In this document: piece by piece, positions 10,196 through 20,144 of the stretch
Layout of the letters: each line of letters opens with the position of its first letter
How positions within the stretch are numbered: position 1 is the first letter of the stretch
Assembly (NCBI RefSeq): GCF_013416775.1
Contig: NZ_SZVI01000001.1
Location: 1-64,000 of the forward strand
Direction: 5' to 3'
DNA length: 64,000 nt
Origin: Rhodoferax sp. BLA1
GTDB lineage: Bacteria > Pseudomonadota > Gammaproteobacteria > Burkholderiales > Burkholderiaceae_C
Made by a program: the position numbers and the translations under genes
The notes under the pieces: model-generated
Seen by the model: only the letters and a program-made list of their open reading frames with translations
Told to the model about the DNA's origin: nothing
Database searches by the model: none

Positions 10196-10465
10196 TCACA
10201 TCACCGCCGACGGGATGGCCTCGATGGTGCGCCGGATGTACTCAATCAAAGTAGTCAACATCCAGGGTCCAGCCAGCGCAAATACAGCCATAGCCGCTAT
10301 CAGTTTGGGAACAAAAGCGAGTGTGGCCTCATTGATCTGTGTCACCGCCTGAAACAGACTGACCAGCAACCCCACCACCAGAATCACCCCCAGCACCGGG
10401 GCTGACACCATCAACATCATCCACAGGGCGTCTTGCCCCATGGTCAGTACCATTTGTGCGTTCAT
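10196..10465 (-). CDS. fliQ: flagellar export gate protein FliQ
   Basis: 89-residue, two-helix membrane protein of the export gate. The sequence contains the family segments VLGVILVVGLLVSLFQAVTQINE and TLAFVPKL. AGGTGG lies just before the ATG. It sits nine bases after fliP and 13 before fliR. Confidence 0.97.
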   Translation of the reverse strand: MNAQMVLTMGQDALWMMLMVSAPVLGVILVVGLLVSLFQAVTQINEATLAFVPKLIAAMAVFALAGPWMLTTLIEYIRRTIEAIPSAVM

Positions 10466-10474
10466 GGTTCCACC

Positions 10475-11248
10475 TCAGGTGACAAAACTGGCCGCCAGGG
10501 ACCCGATCAGCAGGTTCCAGCCGTCGGCCAGCACAAAAATCATGAGCTTGAACGGTAGCGCCACCAGCACGGGCGACAGCATCATCATGCCCAAGGACAT
10601 CAACACGCTGGCCACCACAATGTCAATGACCAGAAAGGGAATGAAGATCATGAAACCAATCTGGAACGCCGACTTCAGCTCACTGATCACAAAGGCCGGA
10701 ATCAACACCCGCATGGGCGCTGTGGTGGCATCGGTGTTGACATCGAGCTTGGCCAGTTTGACAAACAATGCCAGATCGGCCTGCCGGGTTTGCTTGCTCA
10801 TGAAGGAACGCATCGGCGCCTCGGCCAAAGGCAAAGCCTGTTCAAACGACAAAGTGTTATTGCTGTAAGGCAGATAAGCGTCGGCATACACCTTGTCCAA
10901 AGTCGGTCCCATGACAAACAGGGTCAGGAACAAAGACAAGCCCACCACCACCTGGTTCGGCGGTGCCGACTGTGTACCCAGGGCTTGGCGCAACAGCGAC
11001 AACACAATCACGATGCGGGTGAAGCCCGTCATCATCAACAAAATGGCCGGCAAAAAAGACAGCGCCGTGAAGAACAGCAGCGTCTGGATCGGCACGGAAA
11101 AACTCATGCCCGAACCGCCTGTGCCCACCAACAGGGGCAACTGGGCATTGCTCTGGGCCAGCCCCAGCGTGTGCAGACTTAATAGCAAAATTGCCGTCAA
11201 GCCCTTTATTATCAAGGCTCTTTCGCTATTATTTTTAATACATTCCAT
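10475..11248 (-). CDS. fliP: flagellar export gate protein FliP
   Basis: Membrane protein of the export gate with a cleaved signal peptide. 257 residues from ATG 11248; the family motifs [38 protein letters not shown] and [18 protein letters not shown] are intact. The frame also has two TTG codons directly upstream. The signal peptide (residues 1-31) has unusual A/T-rich codons because it is encoded by a copy of the palindromic repeat described separately (11180-11231). No strong Shine-Dalgarno; likely coupled to fliO, whose stop is eight bases upstream. Confidence 0.95.
   Translation of the reverse strand: MECIKNNSERALIIKGLTAILLLSLHTLGLAQSNAQLPLLVGTGGSGMSFSVPIQTLLFFTALSFLPAILLMMTGFTRIVIVLSLLRQALGTQSAPPNQVVVGLSLFLTLFVMGPTLDKVYADAYLPYSNNTLSFEQALPLAEAPMRSFMSKQTRQADLALFVKLAKLDVNTDATTAPMRVLIPAFVISELKSAFQIGFMIFIPFLVIDIVVASVLMSLGMMMLSPVLVALPFKLMIFVLADGWNLLIGSLAASFVT
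11180..11231. repeat. palindromic repeat copy inside fliP (signal-peptide codons)
   Basis: TAATAGC at 11180-11186 pairs with GCTATTA at 11225-11231, and inside it AGCCCTT/AAGGCT form a second stem with one bulge. On the coding strand it reads ATAGC, five bases, AGCCTT, close to the family core ATAGC-N4-AGCCCTT. It encodes roughly residues 7-23 of FliP. Confidence 0.75.
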
Positions 11249-11255
11249 CAACAAC

Positions 11256-11573
11256 TCACTCTCGCACCTGAATGACCGACGGGTCTGGCGCGTGAGCGGC
11301 GTCCGCGCTCCCCGAGCCTGCTGCGCTGGTATGCAAACAGGTGATGGCCTGCGCCGTCACCCCCAGCGTCAACCAGACACGGGCGTCAAGCGGCCCAACC
11401 TCGACGGTGACCACACGCTGGTGCGGCCCCACCGCCACAGCAGAAATCACCTTGGCACTCACCACCCCGCCCACCGCACCCACACCCATCCGGCGTTGCA
11501 ACCATTTCAGCCCAAACGGAATCGAGGCCAGCACTGCCACGGCCAAAACAAGAGGAAACCATGCGGACAACAT
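11256..11573 (-). CDS. fliO: flagellar protein FliO
   Basis: Small membrane protein that helps assemble the FliP complex. 105 residues with one N-terminal transmembrane helix (about 4-22) and a basic cytoplasmic part containing [14 protein letters not shown], where the family has a similar GxxxRVxLVEVG stretch. It lies between fliN and fliP, as usual. Sequence conservation in this family is low, so the call relies partly on position. Confidence 0.9.
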   Translation of the reverse strand: MLSAWFPLVLAVAVLASIPFGLKWLQRRMGVGAVGGVVSAKVISAVAVGPHQRVVTVEVGPLDARVWLTLGVTAQAITCLHTSAAGSGSADAAHAPDPSVIQVRE

Positions 11574-11579
11574 CGTTGA

Positions 11580-12017
11580 CTAACCTTTGCTGACCCGGCG
11601 CAAACGCTCCGACGGCGTCACCACGTCGGTCAGGCGAATACCAAACTTGTCATTCACCACCACCACCTCACCCTGGGCGATCAAGTAGCCATTGACCAGC
11701 ACGTCCATTGGCTCACCCGCCAGTGCGTCGAGTTCAACCACCGAACCCTGACCGAGCTGCAAAATGTGCTTGATTGGCACCTTGGTGCGGCCCAGCTCCA
11801 CCGACAACAAGACCGGGATGTCCAGCACCCGGTTGATGTCGTTAATCGGCGCGTCGCTGTTGTACCCGGAAGACGACGAGTGGTTGCGCGGCAGGTCTTC
11901 AGACAACACCCCACCCGACTCGGGCGAGGCCGCCGTATCGGTGCTCTTTTGCTCCATCAAGGCCTCGGCCCAGTCGGCCAGGCCGTCGTCTTCTGCGGGT
12001 TTGTCATCAGTTGCCAT
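11580..12017 (-). CDS. fliN: flagellar motor switch protein FliN
   Basis: C-ring component that, with FliM and FliG, sets rotation direction and docks the export ATPase. 145 residues: an acidic variable N-terminus and a C-terminal SpoA domain (about 70-140) with VLDIPVLLSVELGRTKVPIKHILQLGQGSVVELD. ATG 12017 lies inside the end of fliM (11-base overlap) with AAAGGTGATC before it; the longer open frame is rejected. Confidence 0.96.
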   Translation of the reverse strand: MATDDKPAEDDGLADWAEALMEQKSTDTAASPESGGVLSEDLPRNHSSSSGYNSDAPINDINRVLDIPVLLSVELGRTKVPIKHILQLGQGSVVELDALAGEPMDVLVNGYLIAQGEVVVVNDKFGIRLTDVVTPSERLRRVSKG

Positions 12018-13011
12018 AGTGATCACCTTTCCAGTTGAGGTCATTTGTCCTCAAACATTTTTCAATTTTGAGAGCGTACTTTGCATTGTGTGTACCGTAT
12101 TGGCATTCAAACAGCGGCACACCGTCGACCTTGGCCTGAATCCGGTGCTGGCGGTCCAGTTCGATGAAGTCGCCCGGTTTCATGGCCAGCAGCTGCTCAA
12201 CCGTTGCATCCGCGTGCGCCAGCTCGGCCACCAGCACCACCTCAGCCGCCTGAATCTCCTGTGTCAGCACATTGACCCAGCGACGGTCCACCTCCATGGA
12301 GTCGCCCTGGGTGGAGGAGTACAACACGTCGCGAATCGGCTCCAGCGTCGCATAGGGCATGCAGAAATGGATGGCCCCTGTGATTTCACCAATTTCAAGA
12401 TGGAACGAGGTTGACACCACAATTTCACTGGGAGTGGCGATGTTGGCAAACTGCGGCTGCATTTCAGAGCGCTGGTAATCCAGCTCCAGCGGGTAAATGC
12501 CCAGCCAGGCTTTTTTGTACTCCGCAGTGATCACATCCACCAGTCGGTTGATTACTCGTTGCTCGGTGGCCGAAAAATCCCGACCTTCAATCCGCGTCTG
12601 GAACTTGCCAATGCCGCCATACAGCGACTCGATCACCCCAAACACCAGCGCCGGTTCACACACCACCAGACCACTGCCGCGCAGGGGCCGGATCGCCACG
12701 ATGTTGAAGTTGGTCGGCACCGCCAGTTCGCGCAAAAACGCGCTGTAGCGTTGCACCGTGACCGGGCCCACCGAAATTTCTGGACTGCGGCGGATGAAGT
12801 TGAACAAGCCCACGCGCAAGTTGCGGGCAAACCGCTCGTTGACGATTTCCATCGTGGGCATACGCCCACGCACGATGCGTTCCTGGCTGGAGATGTTGTA
12901 GGCACGAACCTCACCGGTCTCGGCAACCTCTTCCGTCAGCTTCTGACTCTCCCCGGTGACCCCCTCCAACAGGGCATCAACTTCTTCCTGGGATAAAAAC
13001 GATTCACTCAT
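12007..13011 (-). CDS. fliM: flagellar motor switch protein FliM
   Basis: C-ring protein that binds phospho-CheY through its N-terminal segment. 334 residues; the N-terminus SESFLSQEEVDALLEGVTG contains the CheY-binding EIDALL-type motif, followed by the CheC-like middle domain (about 45-230, with RRSPEISVGPV and RPLRGSGLVVCEP) and a C-terminal SpoA domain. ATG 13011 is used; the frame also starts with a TTG two codons upstream. Confidence 0.97.
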   Translation of the reverse strand: MSESFLSQEEVDALLEGVTGESQKLTEEVAETGEVRAYNISSQERIVRGRMPTMEIVNERFARNLRVGLFNFIRRSPEISVGPVTVQRYSAFLRELAVPTNFNIVAIRPLRGSGLVVCEPALVFGVIESLYGGIGKFQTRIEGRDFSATEQRVINRLVDVITAEYKKAWLGIYPLELDYQRSEMQPQFANIATPSEIVVSTSFHLEIGEITGAIHFCMPYATLEPIRDVLYSSTQGDSMEVDRRWVNVLTQEIQAAEVVLVAELAHADATVEQLLAMKPGDFIELDRQHRIQAKVDGVPLFECQYGTHNAKYALKIEKCLRTNDLNWKGDHYGN

Positions 13012-13029
13012 GGCCAACCCGGCAAGTCA

Positions 13030-13611
13030 TCATTGAACAATCAAGCTGGAAAACAGGACCGCCACCACCGGGTATTGCACAGGCGCCTTTTTGCGCACCT
13101 TTTTGCCCGGCACCGGCTCGGGCTCCGGCTCACCGCCCCCAAACGGTTTGGAACACTCGATCAGGATGTCGTCAATCAGCTTCTGTTTGCCCTCTGCCGT
13201 CAGCAAATCGTCGGCCAAACGCTGCGACAGCAGCATCAACACACCACTGCGAATGGTCGGCATATAGGCCTTGACGGTGTCAACGGCTTTTGCGTCGAGC
13301 ACTTCCAGCGTGATGCCCACCTGGGCCACCCGCTCACCACCCGGGTCGGCCAGATTGACCACCATGTTGTCCATCGGCAAATAAACCGGCGGTGTTTTTG
13401 CCACATCATGGGCTGCCGTGGCATGCGCTGCAGGCTCGGCGCCGCCCTCTTCATCGGCCGCAGCCGCGGCAGCACGCTGTTTGCTGATGACAAAAAAGGC
13501 ACCGCCCCCGCCCAGCACCAACAGCAGGACAACGCCGATGATGATGATCAACATCTTCTTGCTTTTAGGTTTGGCAGCATCTGCCCCTGCTGCTTCAGGT
13601 TTGGTCGCCAC
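13030..13611 (-). CDS. fliL: flagellar basal body-associated protein FliL
   Basis: Single-pass membrane protein next to the stator that supports torque generation. 193 residues: Lys-rich N-terminus, one transmembrane helix (about 20-42), an Ala-rich linker, and the periplasmic domain with VYLPMDNMVVNLADPGGERVAQVGITLEV. A KKVRKK insertion lies near the C-terminus. The start is GTG 13611 with AAAGGA seven bases upstream. Confidence 0.93.
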   Translation of the reverse strand: MATKPEAAGADAAKPKSKKMLIIIIGVVLLLVLGGGGAFFVISKQRAAAAAADEEGGAEPAAHATAAHDVAKTPPVYLPMDNMVVNLADPGGERVAQVGITLEVLDAKAVDTVKAYMPTIRSGVLMLLSQRLADDLLTAEGKQKLIDDILIECSKPFGGGEPEPEPVPGKKVRKKAPVQYPVVAVLFSSLIVQ

Positions 13612-13720
13612 GATGGTTCCTTTGGTACTTAAACACGGTCATTATTGGGTTGACATGCCTTTCTGATGGGCCGAAAAGCTCCCCAAGCACAAGGTATCTG
13701 TCCCCTTAGCGAGTCTAACG

Positions 13721-14836
13721 TCACACGTACAGGTCCAAGGCCCGTCCCACAGACGGGTTGCCTGGACGAGCGGCAGCGGCTTGCACCGGCTCCATGGTCA
13801 CCGCCGTGGTCTGGCGCGGTGTGGGTCTGGGCTGGCGCCCCTCACTGGGGGTGTTGCCCTGGCCCGACGTGCCAACCGACATACCGGTCAGCTGCAACCC
13901 CTCGCCCGACAACATGGTCTTGAGTTGGGCTGAGGCACTCTCCAGCGCCTGGCGCACATCGGGCTGGTTGCTGCGAAAATCCACCTGGGTCTGGTCCCCA
14001 TCGATCGAAATGCGCACCTCCACAGGCTCGTTACCCAGACCATCCAGCGTCAACTCGGCGTTTTGCACACCTTGGGTGGCCCAGTAACTCACGGTTTCGG
14101 CCACTGGGGTGTCGGGCACCACGGCGGACGCAGCGGCAATTTCATAGGTCGAGCTGATGCCCAGCCGGTCCGCCACCGCACCACCTGCGGCACCCTCCAG
14201 ACCGGTACGCACTTGCCCGGTGCTTGCCTTGCCGTCCCGGCGCTCTGCCGACGAGAGGGCAGAGACATCGACGCTCAAAAGCGTGCTTGCCACACGGTCG
14301 GTCTCTGGCGCAGCCTGCATCAGCTGGTTGCCGGGTTGCAGACGGGCCTCACGAGACTCCAGCTGCCCCTGCAACGCGGCATGCGACTGGGTCGTGCGAC
14401 GGCTGTTCAACAAATTGCTCACATCCGAAGCCACGGCCGGTGTTGCGCTGGTTGTTGTTGCCGAGACCTCCCCCAGGTCTGCGGCTTGGCGTTTGTCTGC
14501 CGTGCCTTTGCCGCCGAGCAGCGCAGGTGTGACAGGGGGCGTGGCAGCTGGAACTAAATTGATAGCCATCAGCCCTTGACCATCAAGGGCTAGAGGCACA
14601 TTTTGTGCATGATCCTTGCCTGAGGTCAGATCATCCCCTGCGGCACCCTGGCTGGTATCTGACGGCAGACTCTGGACATCTGGCGCTGACAGAGAGGACA
14701 TCAGGTCAGCAAAACCGCCGCCTTCGCCGCCCTGCCCGCCCGTGCCAGCGGTGCGAGCACTTGTTGCCTTGCCTCGGCCAGCTTCGGTGCTGGTCGTTTT
14801 GGCCCCTTCCGGGGCGCGGGTGGATTCGATGCTCAT
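13721..14836 (-). CDS. fliK: flagellar hook-length control protein FliK
   Basis: Secreted ruler that ends hook growth and switches export specificity. 371 residues: a variable Ala/Gly/Ser/Thr-rich N-terminal part and a conserved C-terminal Flg_hook domain (about 245-335, with LTLDGLGNEPVEVRISIDGDQTQVDFRSNQPDVRQALE split by the usual spacing). The ATG overlaps the fliJ stop codon (ATGA). A palindromic repeat copy lies in frame in the N-terminal half at about 14562-14601. Confidence 0.92.
   Translation of the reverse strand: MSIESTRAPEGAKTTSTEAGRGKATSARTAGTGGQGGEGGGFADLMSSLSAPDVQSLPSDTSQGAAGDDLTSGKDHAQNVPLALDGQGLMAINLVPAATPPVTPALLGGKGTADKRQAADLGEVSATTTSATPAVASDVSNLLNSRRTTQSHAALQGQLESREARLQPGNQLMQAAPETDRVASTLLSVDVSALSSAERRDGKASTGQVRTGLEGAAGGAVADRLGISSTYEIAAASAVVPDTPVAETVSYWATQGVQNAELTLDGLGNEPVEVRISIDGDQTQVDFRSNQPDVRQALESASAQLKTMLSGEGLQLTGMSVGTSGQGNTPSEGRQPRPTPRQTTAVTMEPVQAAAARPGNPSVGRALDLYV
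14562..14601. repeat. palindromic repeat copy inside fliK
   Basis: ATAGC at 14562-14566, CATC, then AGCCCTTGA (14571-14579), a three-base loop and TCAAGGGCT (14583-14591): a perfect nine-base stem. The outer arm is degenerate (AGAGGCA). On the minus strand it is read in frame as part of the FliK N-terminal linker (LALDGQGLMAI). Confidence 0.8.
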
Positions 14837-15297
14837 ATGTCATTCTCCGCTTGAAGGCGCTGTTGGCGCTGTGATTGTTGGCTGGCAAACTCGTCCATCT
14901 GCTTTTGTTCCTGGCGTTGGCGGGTTTTGGCCATGGCCAGCTGGCGGGTCGCCAGCACCTGTTTGAAACTGCTGAGCCGACATCCGGCCTGCATCAGCAG
15001 TTGCCGTGCGGCCTCGATCCGTTGTGTGTGGTTGGCCAGCACCCCCTCTTGCATCTGGATCGCTTGGTCCAGTCGCCCGACAAACTGGTAGTGGTGGCGC
15101 AGCATCTCTGGCGTGGTGCTGATTTGTGCACCCTGCAGCCAACGCTGCTCGGTCTCCACCGCGTATTGCTGGAGCTGTTGCATCTGGTCTTGGGCATGGG
15201 CTTGGGCGTGCAAGATGTTTTGCAAGTGCGCCTGCGCCTCGTCACGCCGGGTGGTGGCCAGGTCGATCGCCAGCAACAGTGTTTTTTGTCCGGACAT
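14833..15297 (-). CDS. fliJ: flagellar protein FliJ
   Basis: Coiled-coil export chaperone that works with the FliI ATPase and escorts empty chaperones. 154 residues, Gln-, Arg- and Ala-rich, predicted as a helical hairpin over nearly its whole length, as in FliJ. It lies between fliI (stop three bases before its ATG) and fliK (four-base overlap). Confidence 0.88.
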   Translation of the reverse strand: MSGQKTLLLAIDLATTRRDEAQAHLQNILHAQAHAQDQMQQLQQYAVETEQRWLQGAQISTTPEMLRHHYQFVGRLDQAIQMQEGVLANHTQRIEAARQLLMQAGCRLSSFKQVLATRQLAMAKTRQRQEQKQMDEFASQQSQRQQRLQAENDI

Positions 15298-15300
15298 GGC

Positions 15301-16716
15301 TTACCTGCGCGCCATCGGGGTCAAGGCATCACGCATGCCGTCCAGGCTCGCGGCCATGGGTGCGGCCTCAAACATGTCCTGCTGCAGGAATTGCACCATA
15401 GGCTCATGCAGTGCAATCGCTTCGTCCAGCGCCGGGTCAGAACCGGCGGCATAGGCACCAATCTGCACCAGATCACGCGCTTTTTCGTAACGTGAATACA
15501 CCGCCTTGAAGTTACGCGCCAACTCAAAATGCTCGCGCGACACCACGTTGTGCATCACCCGCGAGGCAGATTGTTCGATATCGATGGCCGGAAAATGCCC
15601 AGCCTCAGCCAGGGTACGCGACAACACGATGTGGCCGTCCAGAATGGCGCGTGCCGCATCCGCAATCGGATCCTGCTGGTCATCCCCCTCGGACAACACG
15701 GTGTAAAAAGCGGTGATCGAGCCCACGCCATGTAGCCCATTGCCACTGCGCTCCACCAGATGGGGCAACTTGGCAAAACAGGATGGCGGGTAGCCTTTGG
15801 TGGCGGGCGGCTCACCAATGGCCAGAGCAATTTCGCGCTGCGCCATGGCGTAACGGGTGAGAGAGTCCATCAACAGCAACACATGTTTGCCTTTGTCGCG
15901 AAAACTCTCGGCCACGGCGGTGGCGTAGGCGGCGCCCTGCATGCGCAGCAAGGGTGGTGCATCTGCGGGGGCAGCCACCACCACCGAGCGGGCACGGCCC
16001 TCTTCACCCAGAATGTCTTCGATGAACTCCTTGACCTCGCGGCCCCGTTCGCCAATCAGGCCCACCACAATCACATCGGCCTGGGTGTAACGCGCCATCA
16101 TGCCCATCAGCACACTTTTGCCCACACCCGAGCCCGCAAACAGGCCAAGCCGCTGACCACGTCCCACCGTCAACAGGGCGTTGATGGCGCGCACCCCGGT
16201 GTCCAGCGTCACCCGCACCGGGTCACGGTCCATGGCGTTGATGGGTTTGCGGTCCAGTGGAATGGAGGACACCTCCGACAGCGGGCCTTTGTAGTCCATG
16301 GGCAGGCCCTGGGCGTCCACCACCCGCCCCAGCAAGCCATCGCCCAGCGGCAAGCGCAGCGCCCCCAGGCTGCTGGTGCGCTCACTCTGACGGCGCTCGC
16401 CCAACCGGGGCGCCACCACATAAGCTGCAGCGGGCTCGACACTGGCGCCGCTAGACAGGCCGTGGACATCGCCCGCAGGCATCAAAAAAGCCCGGTCGCC
16501 GGAAAACCCAACCACCTCGGTGAGTACCGGCGCTTGCCCCTTCATGCGAACCCAGCATTGCGAACCGACCGGCACACGGATGCCCACAGCCTCCAGCACC
16601 AGACCAGCAAGGCGCGTCAAAGTGCCCCGCATCTCCAGGCTGACGCCGACTTCCACCCGCTTTTGGGCATCGGCCAAAAAGTGGGCCCACTTCAGGGTGG
16701 CTTCAGGCGGGTTCAC
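15301..16716 (-). CDS. fliI: flagellum-specific export ATPase FliI
   Basis: ATPase that energises loading of flagellar export substrates. 471 residues from GTG 16716. Walker [10 protein letters not shown], Walker [10 protein letters not shown], and the family stretches [16 protein letters not shown] and RGYPPS-like [19 protein letters not shown] are present. The GTG start has GGGAGG six bases upstream and overlaps fliH by 14 bases; the longer open frame would overlap fliH much more and is rejected. Confidence 0.96.
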   Translation of the reverse strand: MNPPEATLKWAHFLADAQKRVEVGVSLEMRGTLTRLAGLVLEAVGIRVPVGSQCWVRMKGQAPVLTEVVGFSGDRAFLMPAGDVHGLSSGASVEPAAAYVVAPRLGERRQSERTSSLGALRLPLGDGLLGRVVDAQGLPMDYKGPLSEVSSIPLDRKPINAMDRDPVRVTLDTGVRAINALLTVGRGQRLGLFAGSGVGKSVLMGMMARYTQADVIVVGLIGERGREVKEFIEDILGEEGRARSVVVAAPADAPPLLRMQGAAYATAVAESFRDKGKHVLLLMDSLTRYAMAQREIALAIGEPPATKGYPPSCFAKLPHLVERSGNGLHGVGSITAFYTVLSEGDDQQDPIADAARAILDGHIVLSRTLAEAGHFPAIDIEQSASRVMHNVVSREHFELARNFKAVYSRYEKARDLVQIGAYAAGSDPALDEAIALHEPMVQFLQQDMFEAAPMAASLDGMRDALTPMARR

Positions 16717-17404
16717 CGGGAACCTCCCAGGTGCTGCTGAGGCCCAAGGTGGCCACCGCACGCTGCCAGCGTTTTTGCAAAGTGCCGTCAATCACCGTAC
16801 CGGCAGATTCCACCAGACAACTGCCGGGCAACAGCTCCGGGTCAGCACGCAGGCTCAAGCCGATACCGGCAAAGTTGGTCTGGATCTGTGGACCCAGCGC
16901 GGCCAGATCCTGGGGGTGGAGTTTGACAACCGCTGTTTTGAACTCAGCCCCGAGCAGGCCAATCGCCTCGGTTAACACGGGCATCACCACCGCCGGGTTT
17001 ACCGTCACTTCGCGGCGCAGCACCTGGCGGGCCAGTTCACAAGACAGCGCCAACACACCTTGGGCCATGGCCTGCTCAGCGGCCTGCTGTTCTTGCTGGG
17101 CCGACTCGAAAAGTGCGGTCAGTTTGTCTGCGGCTTCTTGCGCCTGGTTGTCCAAAAAAGCCTGCATTTGCTGTTGCAATTCAACCTGTGCCTGCAGCTT
17201 GCCTTGCTCCACGCCAGCGGCATAACCTTCTTGGTAGGCCTGCTGCAACTGCGACTCGGTTTGAGCGGCAGCGTCTTGCTCTTCGCGTGCTTTGGTTTTG
17301 GCTGCCAATAGCTGGGCAGCGGTATCCATGGCGCGAAACTGCCACTGCTGGACCGCGTCAATTTCCTCACCGGGGATAAATCGGGCGTAGTTGTTCATGC
17401 TCAT
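16703..17404 (-). CDS. fliH: flagellar assembly protein FliH
   Basis: Regulator of the FliI ATPase that links it to the C-ring. 233 residues: N-terminal conserved WQF stretch, a long Gln/Ala-rich coiled coil (about 35-130), and the C-terminal domain with [24 protein letters not shown] and [10 protein letters not shown]. The ATG overlaps the fliG stop (ATGA); a second ATG two codons later is possible. Confidence 0.94.
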   Translation of the reverse strand: MSMNNYARFIPGEEIDAVQQWQFRAMDTAAQLLAAKTKAREEQDAAAQTESQLQQAYQEGYAAGVEQGKLQAQVELQQQMQAFLDNQAQEAADKLTALFESAQQEQQAAEQAMAQGVLALSCELARQVLRREVTVNPAVVMPVLTEAIGLLGAEFKTAVVKLHPQDLAALGPQIQTNFAGIGLSLRADPELLPGSCLVESAGTVIDGTLQKRWQRAVATLGLSSTWEVPGEPA

Positions 17405-18399
17405 ACCATCGCGTCATCACCACCACCACCAATCACGATGGTGCCCTCGTCGGCCAGACGCCGCACGGTTTTCAGAATTTCCTTTTGCTGCGCCTCCACC
17501 TCGGACAGCCGCATCGGCCCGCGCGACTCCAGGTCTTCGCGCAGCGACTCGGCCGCGCGCGAGGACATGTTCGAGAGAAATTTCTCCTTGAGTTCCGGCT
17601 GAGCACCTTTCAGTGCCACGATCAGCACATCGGAAGACACTTCCTTGAGCACGGTCTGGATCGCCTTGTCGTCGAGCTTGATCACATCGTCAAAGACAAA
17701 CATCTTGTCCATGATCTTCTGCGCCAGATCGGGGTCATGGTTGCGGATCGACTCGATCACCGTGCCTTCAATCGCGGTACCCATCAGGTTGATCATCTCG
17801 GCCGCTGCCTTGATGCCGCCCAAGGACGATTTACGCATCTTGTCGCCACCCGCGAGCACCTTGAACAAGACCTCGTTCAAGTCTTTCAGCGCCGTCGGCT
17901 GGATGCCTTCCATGGTGGCCACACGCAACATGACCTCGTTGCGCTGGCGTTCTGTGAAGAACTTCAGGATGTCGGTGGCCTGGTCAAAGTCCAGGTGCAC
18001 CAGAATGGCGGCCACGATCTGCGGGTGTTCATTGCGCAGCAGCTCGGCCACGCTGGAGGGTTCCATCCATTTCAGGCTCTCAATGCCCGAGACGTCGCCT
18101 CCCTGCAAGATGCGGTCGATCAACAACGCTGCCTTGTCATCCCCTAGGGCGCGTTTGAGCACCGAACGCACATAGTCGCCCGAATTCGACACCAGCAAAC
18201 TCTGCGCAGCGGCAATGCTGGTGAACTTGTCCACCACCTCGGTGACACGCTCGCGCGTGATGGTTTTGGTTTTGGCGATGGCTTCGCCGAGTTTTTGCAC
18301 CTCTTTAGGCGACAGATGCTTGAACACCTCCGATGCCTCGGCTTCACCCAGAGACATCATCAGGATGGCAGCATCTTCCAGACCGTCAGATTGCGACAT
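17401..18399 (-). CDS. fliG: flagellar motor switch protein FliG
   Basis: C-ring protein that contacts MotA and generates torque. 332 residues with the three FliG domains: N-terminal (AAILMMSLGEAEASEVFKHL), middle with the EHPQ motif (NEHPQIVAAIL, about 124-135) and C-terminal with charged torque helix (SSDVLIVALKGAQPELKEKFLSNMSSRAAESLREDLE region, about 240-285). Located between fliF and fliH. Confidence 0.97.
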   Translation of the reverse strand: MSQSDGLEDAAILMMSLGEAEASEVFKHLSPKEVQKLGEAIAKTKTITRERVTEVVDKFTSIAAAQSLLVSNSGDYVRSVLKRALGDDKAALLIDRILQGGDVSGIESLKWMEPSSVAELLRNEHPQIVAAILVHLDFDQATDILKFFTERQRNEVMLRVATMEGIQPTALKDLNEVLFKVLAGGDKMRKSSLGGIKAAAEMINLMGTAIEGTVIESIRNHDPDLAQKIMDKMFVFDDVIKLDDKAIQTVLKEVSSDVLIVALKGAQPELKEKFLSNMSSRAAESLREDLESRGPMRLSEVEAQQKEILKTVRRLADEGTIVIGGGGDDAMV

Positions 18400-18446
18400 G
18401 GTTTACGTTTCCCCGGTTCATTGCCTGGTGGATGCGGGCCTGGCCA

Positions 18447-20144
18447 TCAAGCCGGTGCCTCGCCATTGATCCAGGTTTTGACAATATTAGCAACTGCGGC
18501 CGGGTTGTCACGTGTTAGTTTGCGCGCCTCTTCCAAAGCGAGGTCACTGGCGCTCGGCTCATTGGACAACAAACCAGCTGCCGAGGGGCCCGCCAGCATG
18601 GGGCGGTCGGGCTCATCCGACTCGATCGCGTCCAGGCCACCCATGGACGGGGTCTTGAGCTCCTGCATCGGCTGCGCCATCACTTTGAGCGCTGGCCGAA
18701 TCGCCCCCATCAGCACCAAAGCAGCAAACAACAAGGTGCCCAGCGGCCAAGCCAAACTGCGTGCCAGGTCTTGCAGCTGCGGCTGCTGCCACAGAGGCAC
18801 ATCGTCAACAGACACCTTGTCCAGAGTGAAAGGCGCGTTGACCACATTCACCGAGTCACCCCGGTCAGCGCTGAAACCAATGGTTTCGCGCACCAGTGCA
18901 GTCATTTTCTCGAGTTGGGCATCGGTCAAAGGCACGATGGAGGTTTTGCCTTTGGCATCGGTGGTGGTCTGGTGGTTGAGCACCACCGCTGCGCTGATGC
19001 GCTTGATCATGCCGGTGCTGCCGCGCACCACCCGTATGGTTTTGTCCACCTCGTAATTGATGATGGATTCTTTTCTGCCACCGGTGCCAGCGGCAGCGTT
19101 GGCCCCATTGGCTGCTGCGGGGGTTTGCGCTGCACCGTTGATGGGTGCAGCCGTCGGGCCAGGTGGCTGGTTGGTCACTGCGCCCGGTACACCGGTGGGC
19201 ACCGCGTTGGCAGCGGCGTTGGTGCTCTCCAGCAGTTGCTGGCTACGGATGGCGGCCGCTTCGGCGGTCTGGTTGGGCTTGAACAACTCAGAGGTGGACT
19301 CGGTCTGTGAAAAATCCAGCTCGGCGGTGACCTGGGCGCGCACATTCTGGCGACCCACCACCGGCTCCAAAATATCCAAAATGCGTTTGCTGTAGAGCTG
19401 CTCAATCTGCTGGACATGCTGCAGCTGCTGGGCGTCTGCCCCCATGCCCAACTCACCCTCTGGCGTGGCAGACAGCAGTTTGCCGGTGTCATCGAGCACA
19501 CTCACCGCCTTCGGGTCCATCTCAGGCACGCTGGAGGACACCAGGTGAATGATGCCTGCCAACTGGGCCCGGTCGAGCGAGCGTCCGGCATTCATGCCCA
19601 CCACCACCGAGGCCGAGGGTTTCTGCTGCTCCCTGAAAAAACCGTTCTGGTTGGGCAACGCCAAGTGCACCCGGGCGCTTTGCACCGAGGACAGCGCCTG
19701 GATGGAACGTGTTAACTCGCCCTCCAAACCACGCTGAAAGGTCAGCCGCTCCTGGAACTGCGTCATGCCAAAGCGGTTGGCGGTATCCATCAACTCAAAT
19801 CCGGTGATGGCCCCTTTGGGCAGCCCCAGCGAGGCCATTTTGAGACGTGTGTCGTAAACCTTGTCCGCCGGCACCAGAATGGCACCACCACCCTCCGCAT
19901 ATTTATAAGGCACATTCAAGGTGGTGAGCTGCGCCACGATGGCGCCACCGTCTTTGTCGGCCAGGTTGGCATACAACACTCGCCACTCGGCTTGACGGCC
20001 CATGACCAAACCCACCACACCAATCATCACAAACAGCACCACGCCCACAGCCAGGCGCATTTTTTGGCCTTGATCCAGCATGGCCAGGCGTTGGCTGAAG
20101 CTGGGATTGACAGAAATGGCTGGCAGAGCAGTGGCGGCGGGCAT
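18447..20144 (-). CDS. fliF: flagellar MS-ring protein FliF
   Basis: Inner-membrane ring on which the basal body is built. 565 residues from ATG 20144 (GGAAG seven bases upstream). Two transmembrane helices (about 35-55 and 455-480) flank the periplasmic ring-building domains, with ALPNQNGFFREQQKPSASVVV in the second. The region 320-370 is Ala/Pro-rich. The C-terminus, which binds FliG, is present. First gene of the fli operon and divergent from fliE. Confidence 0.96.
   Translation of the reverse strand: MPAATALPAISVNPSFSQRLAMLDQGQKMRLAVGVVLFVMIGVVGLVMGRQAEWRVLYANLADKDGGAIVAQLTTLNVPYKYAEGGGAILVPADKVYDTRLKMASLGLPKGAITGFELMDTANRFGMTQFQERLTFQRGLEGELTRSIQALSSVQSARVHLALPNQNGFFREQQKPSASVVVGMNAGRSLDRAQLAGIIHLVSSSVPEMDPKAVSVLDDTGKLLSATPEGELGMGADAQQLQHVQQIEQLYSKRILDILEPVVGRQNVRAQVTAELDFSQTESTSELFKPNQTAEAAAIRSQQLLESTNAAANAVPTGVPGAVTNQPPGPTAAPINGAAQTPAAANGANAAAGTGGRKESIINYEVDKTIRVVRGSTGMIKRISAAVVLNHQTTTDAKGKTSIVPLTDAQLEKMTALVRETIGFSADRGDSVNVVNAPFTLDKVSVDDVPLWQQPQLQDLARSLAWPLGTLLFAALVLMGAIRPALKVMAQPMQELKTPSMGGLDAIESDEPDRPMLAGPSAAGLLSNEPSASDLALEEARKLTRDNPAAVANIVKTWINGEAPA

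Noticed and set aside
15760..16740. 326-codon plus-strand open frame
   Set aside because: Antisense to fliI; composition (Gln/His-rich) is that of a shadow frame.
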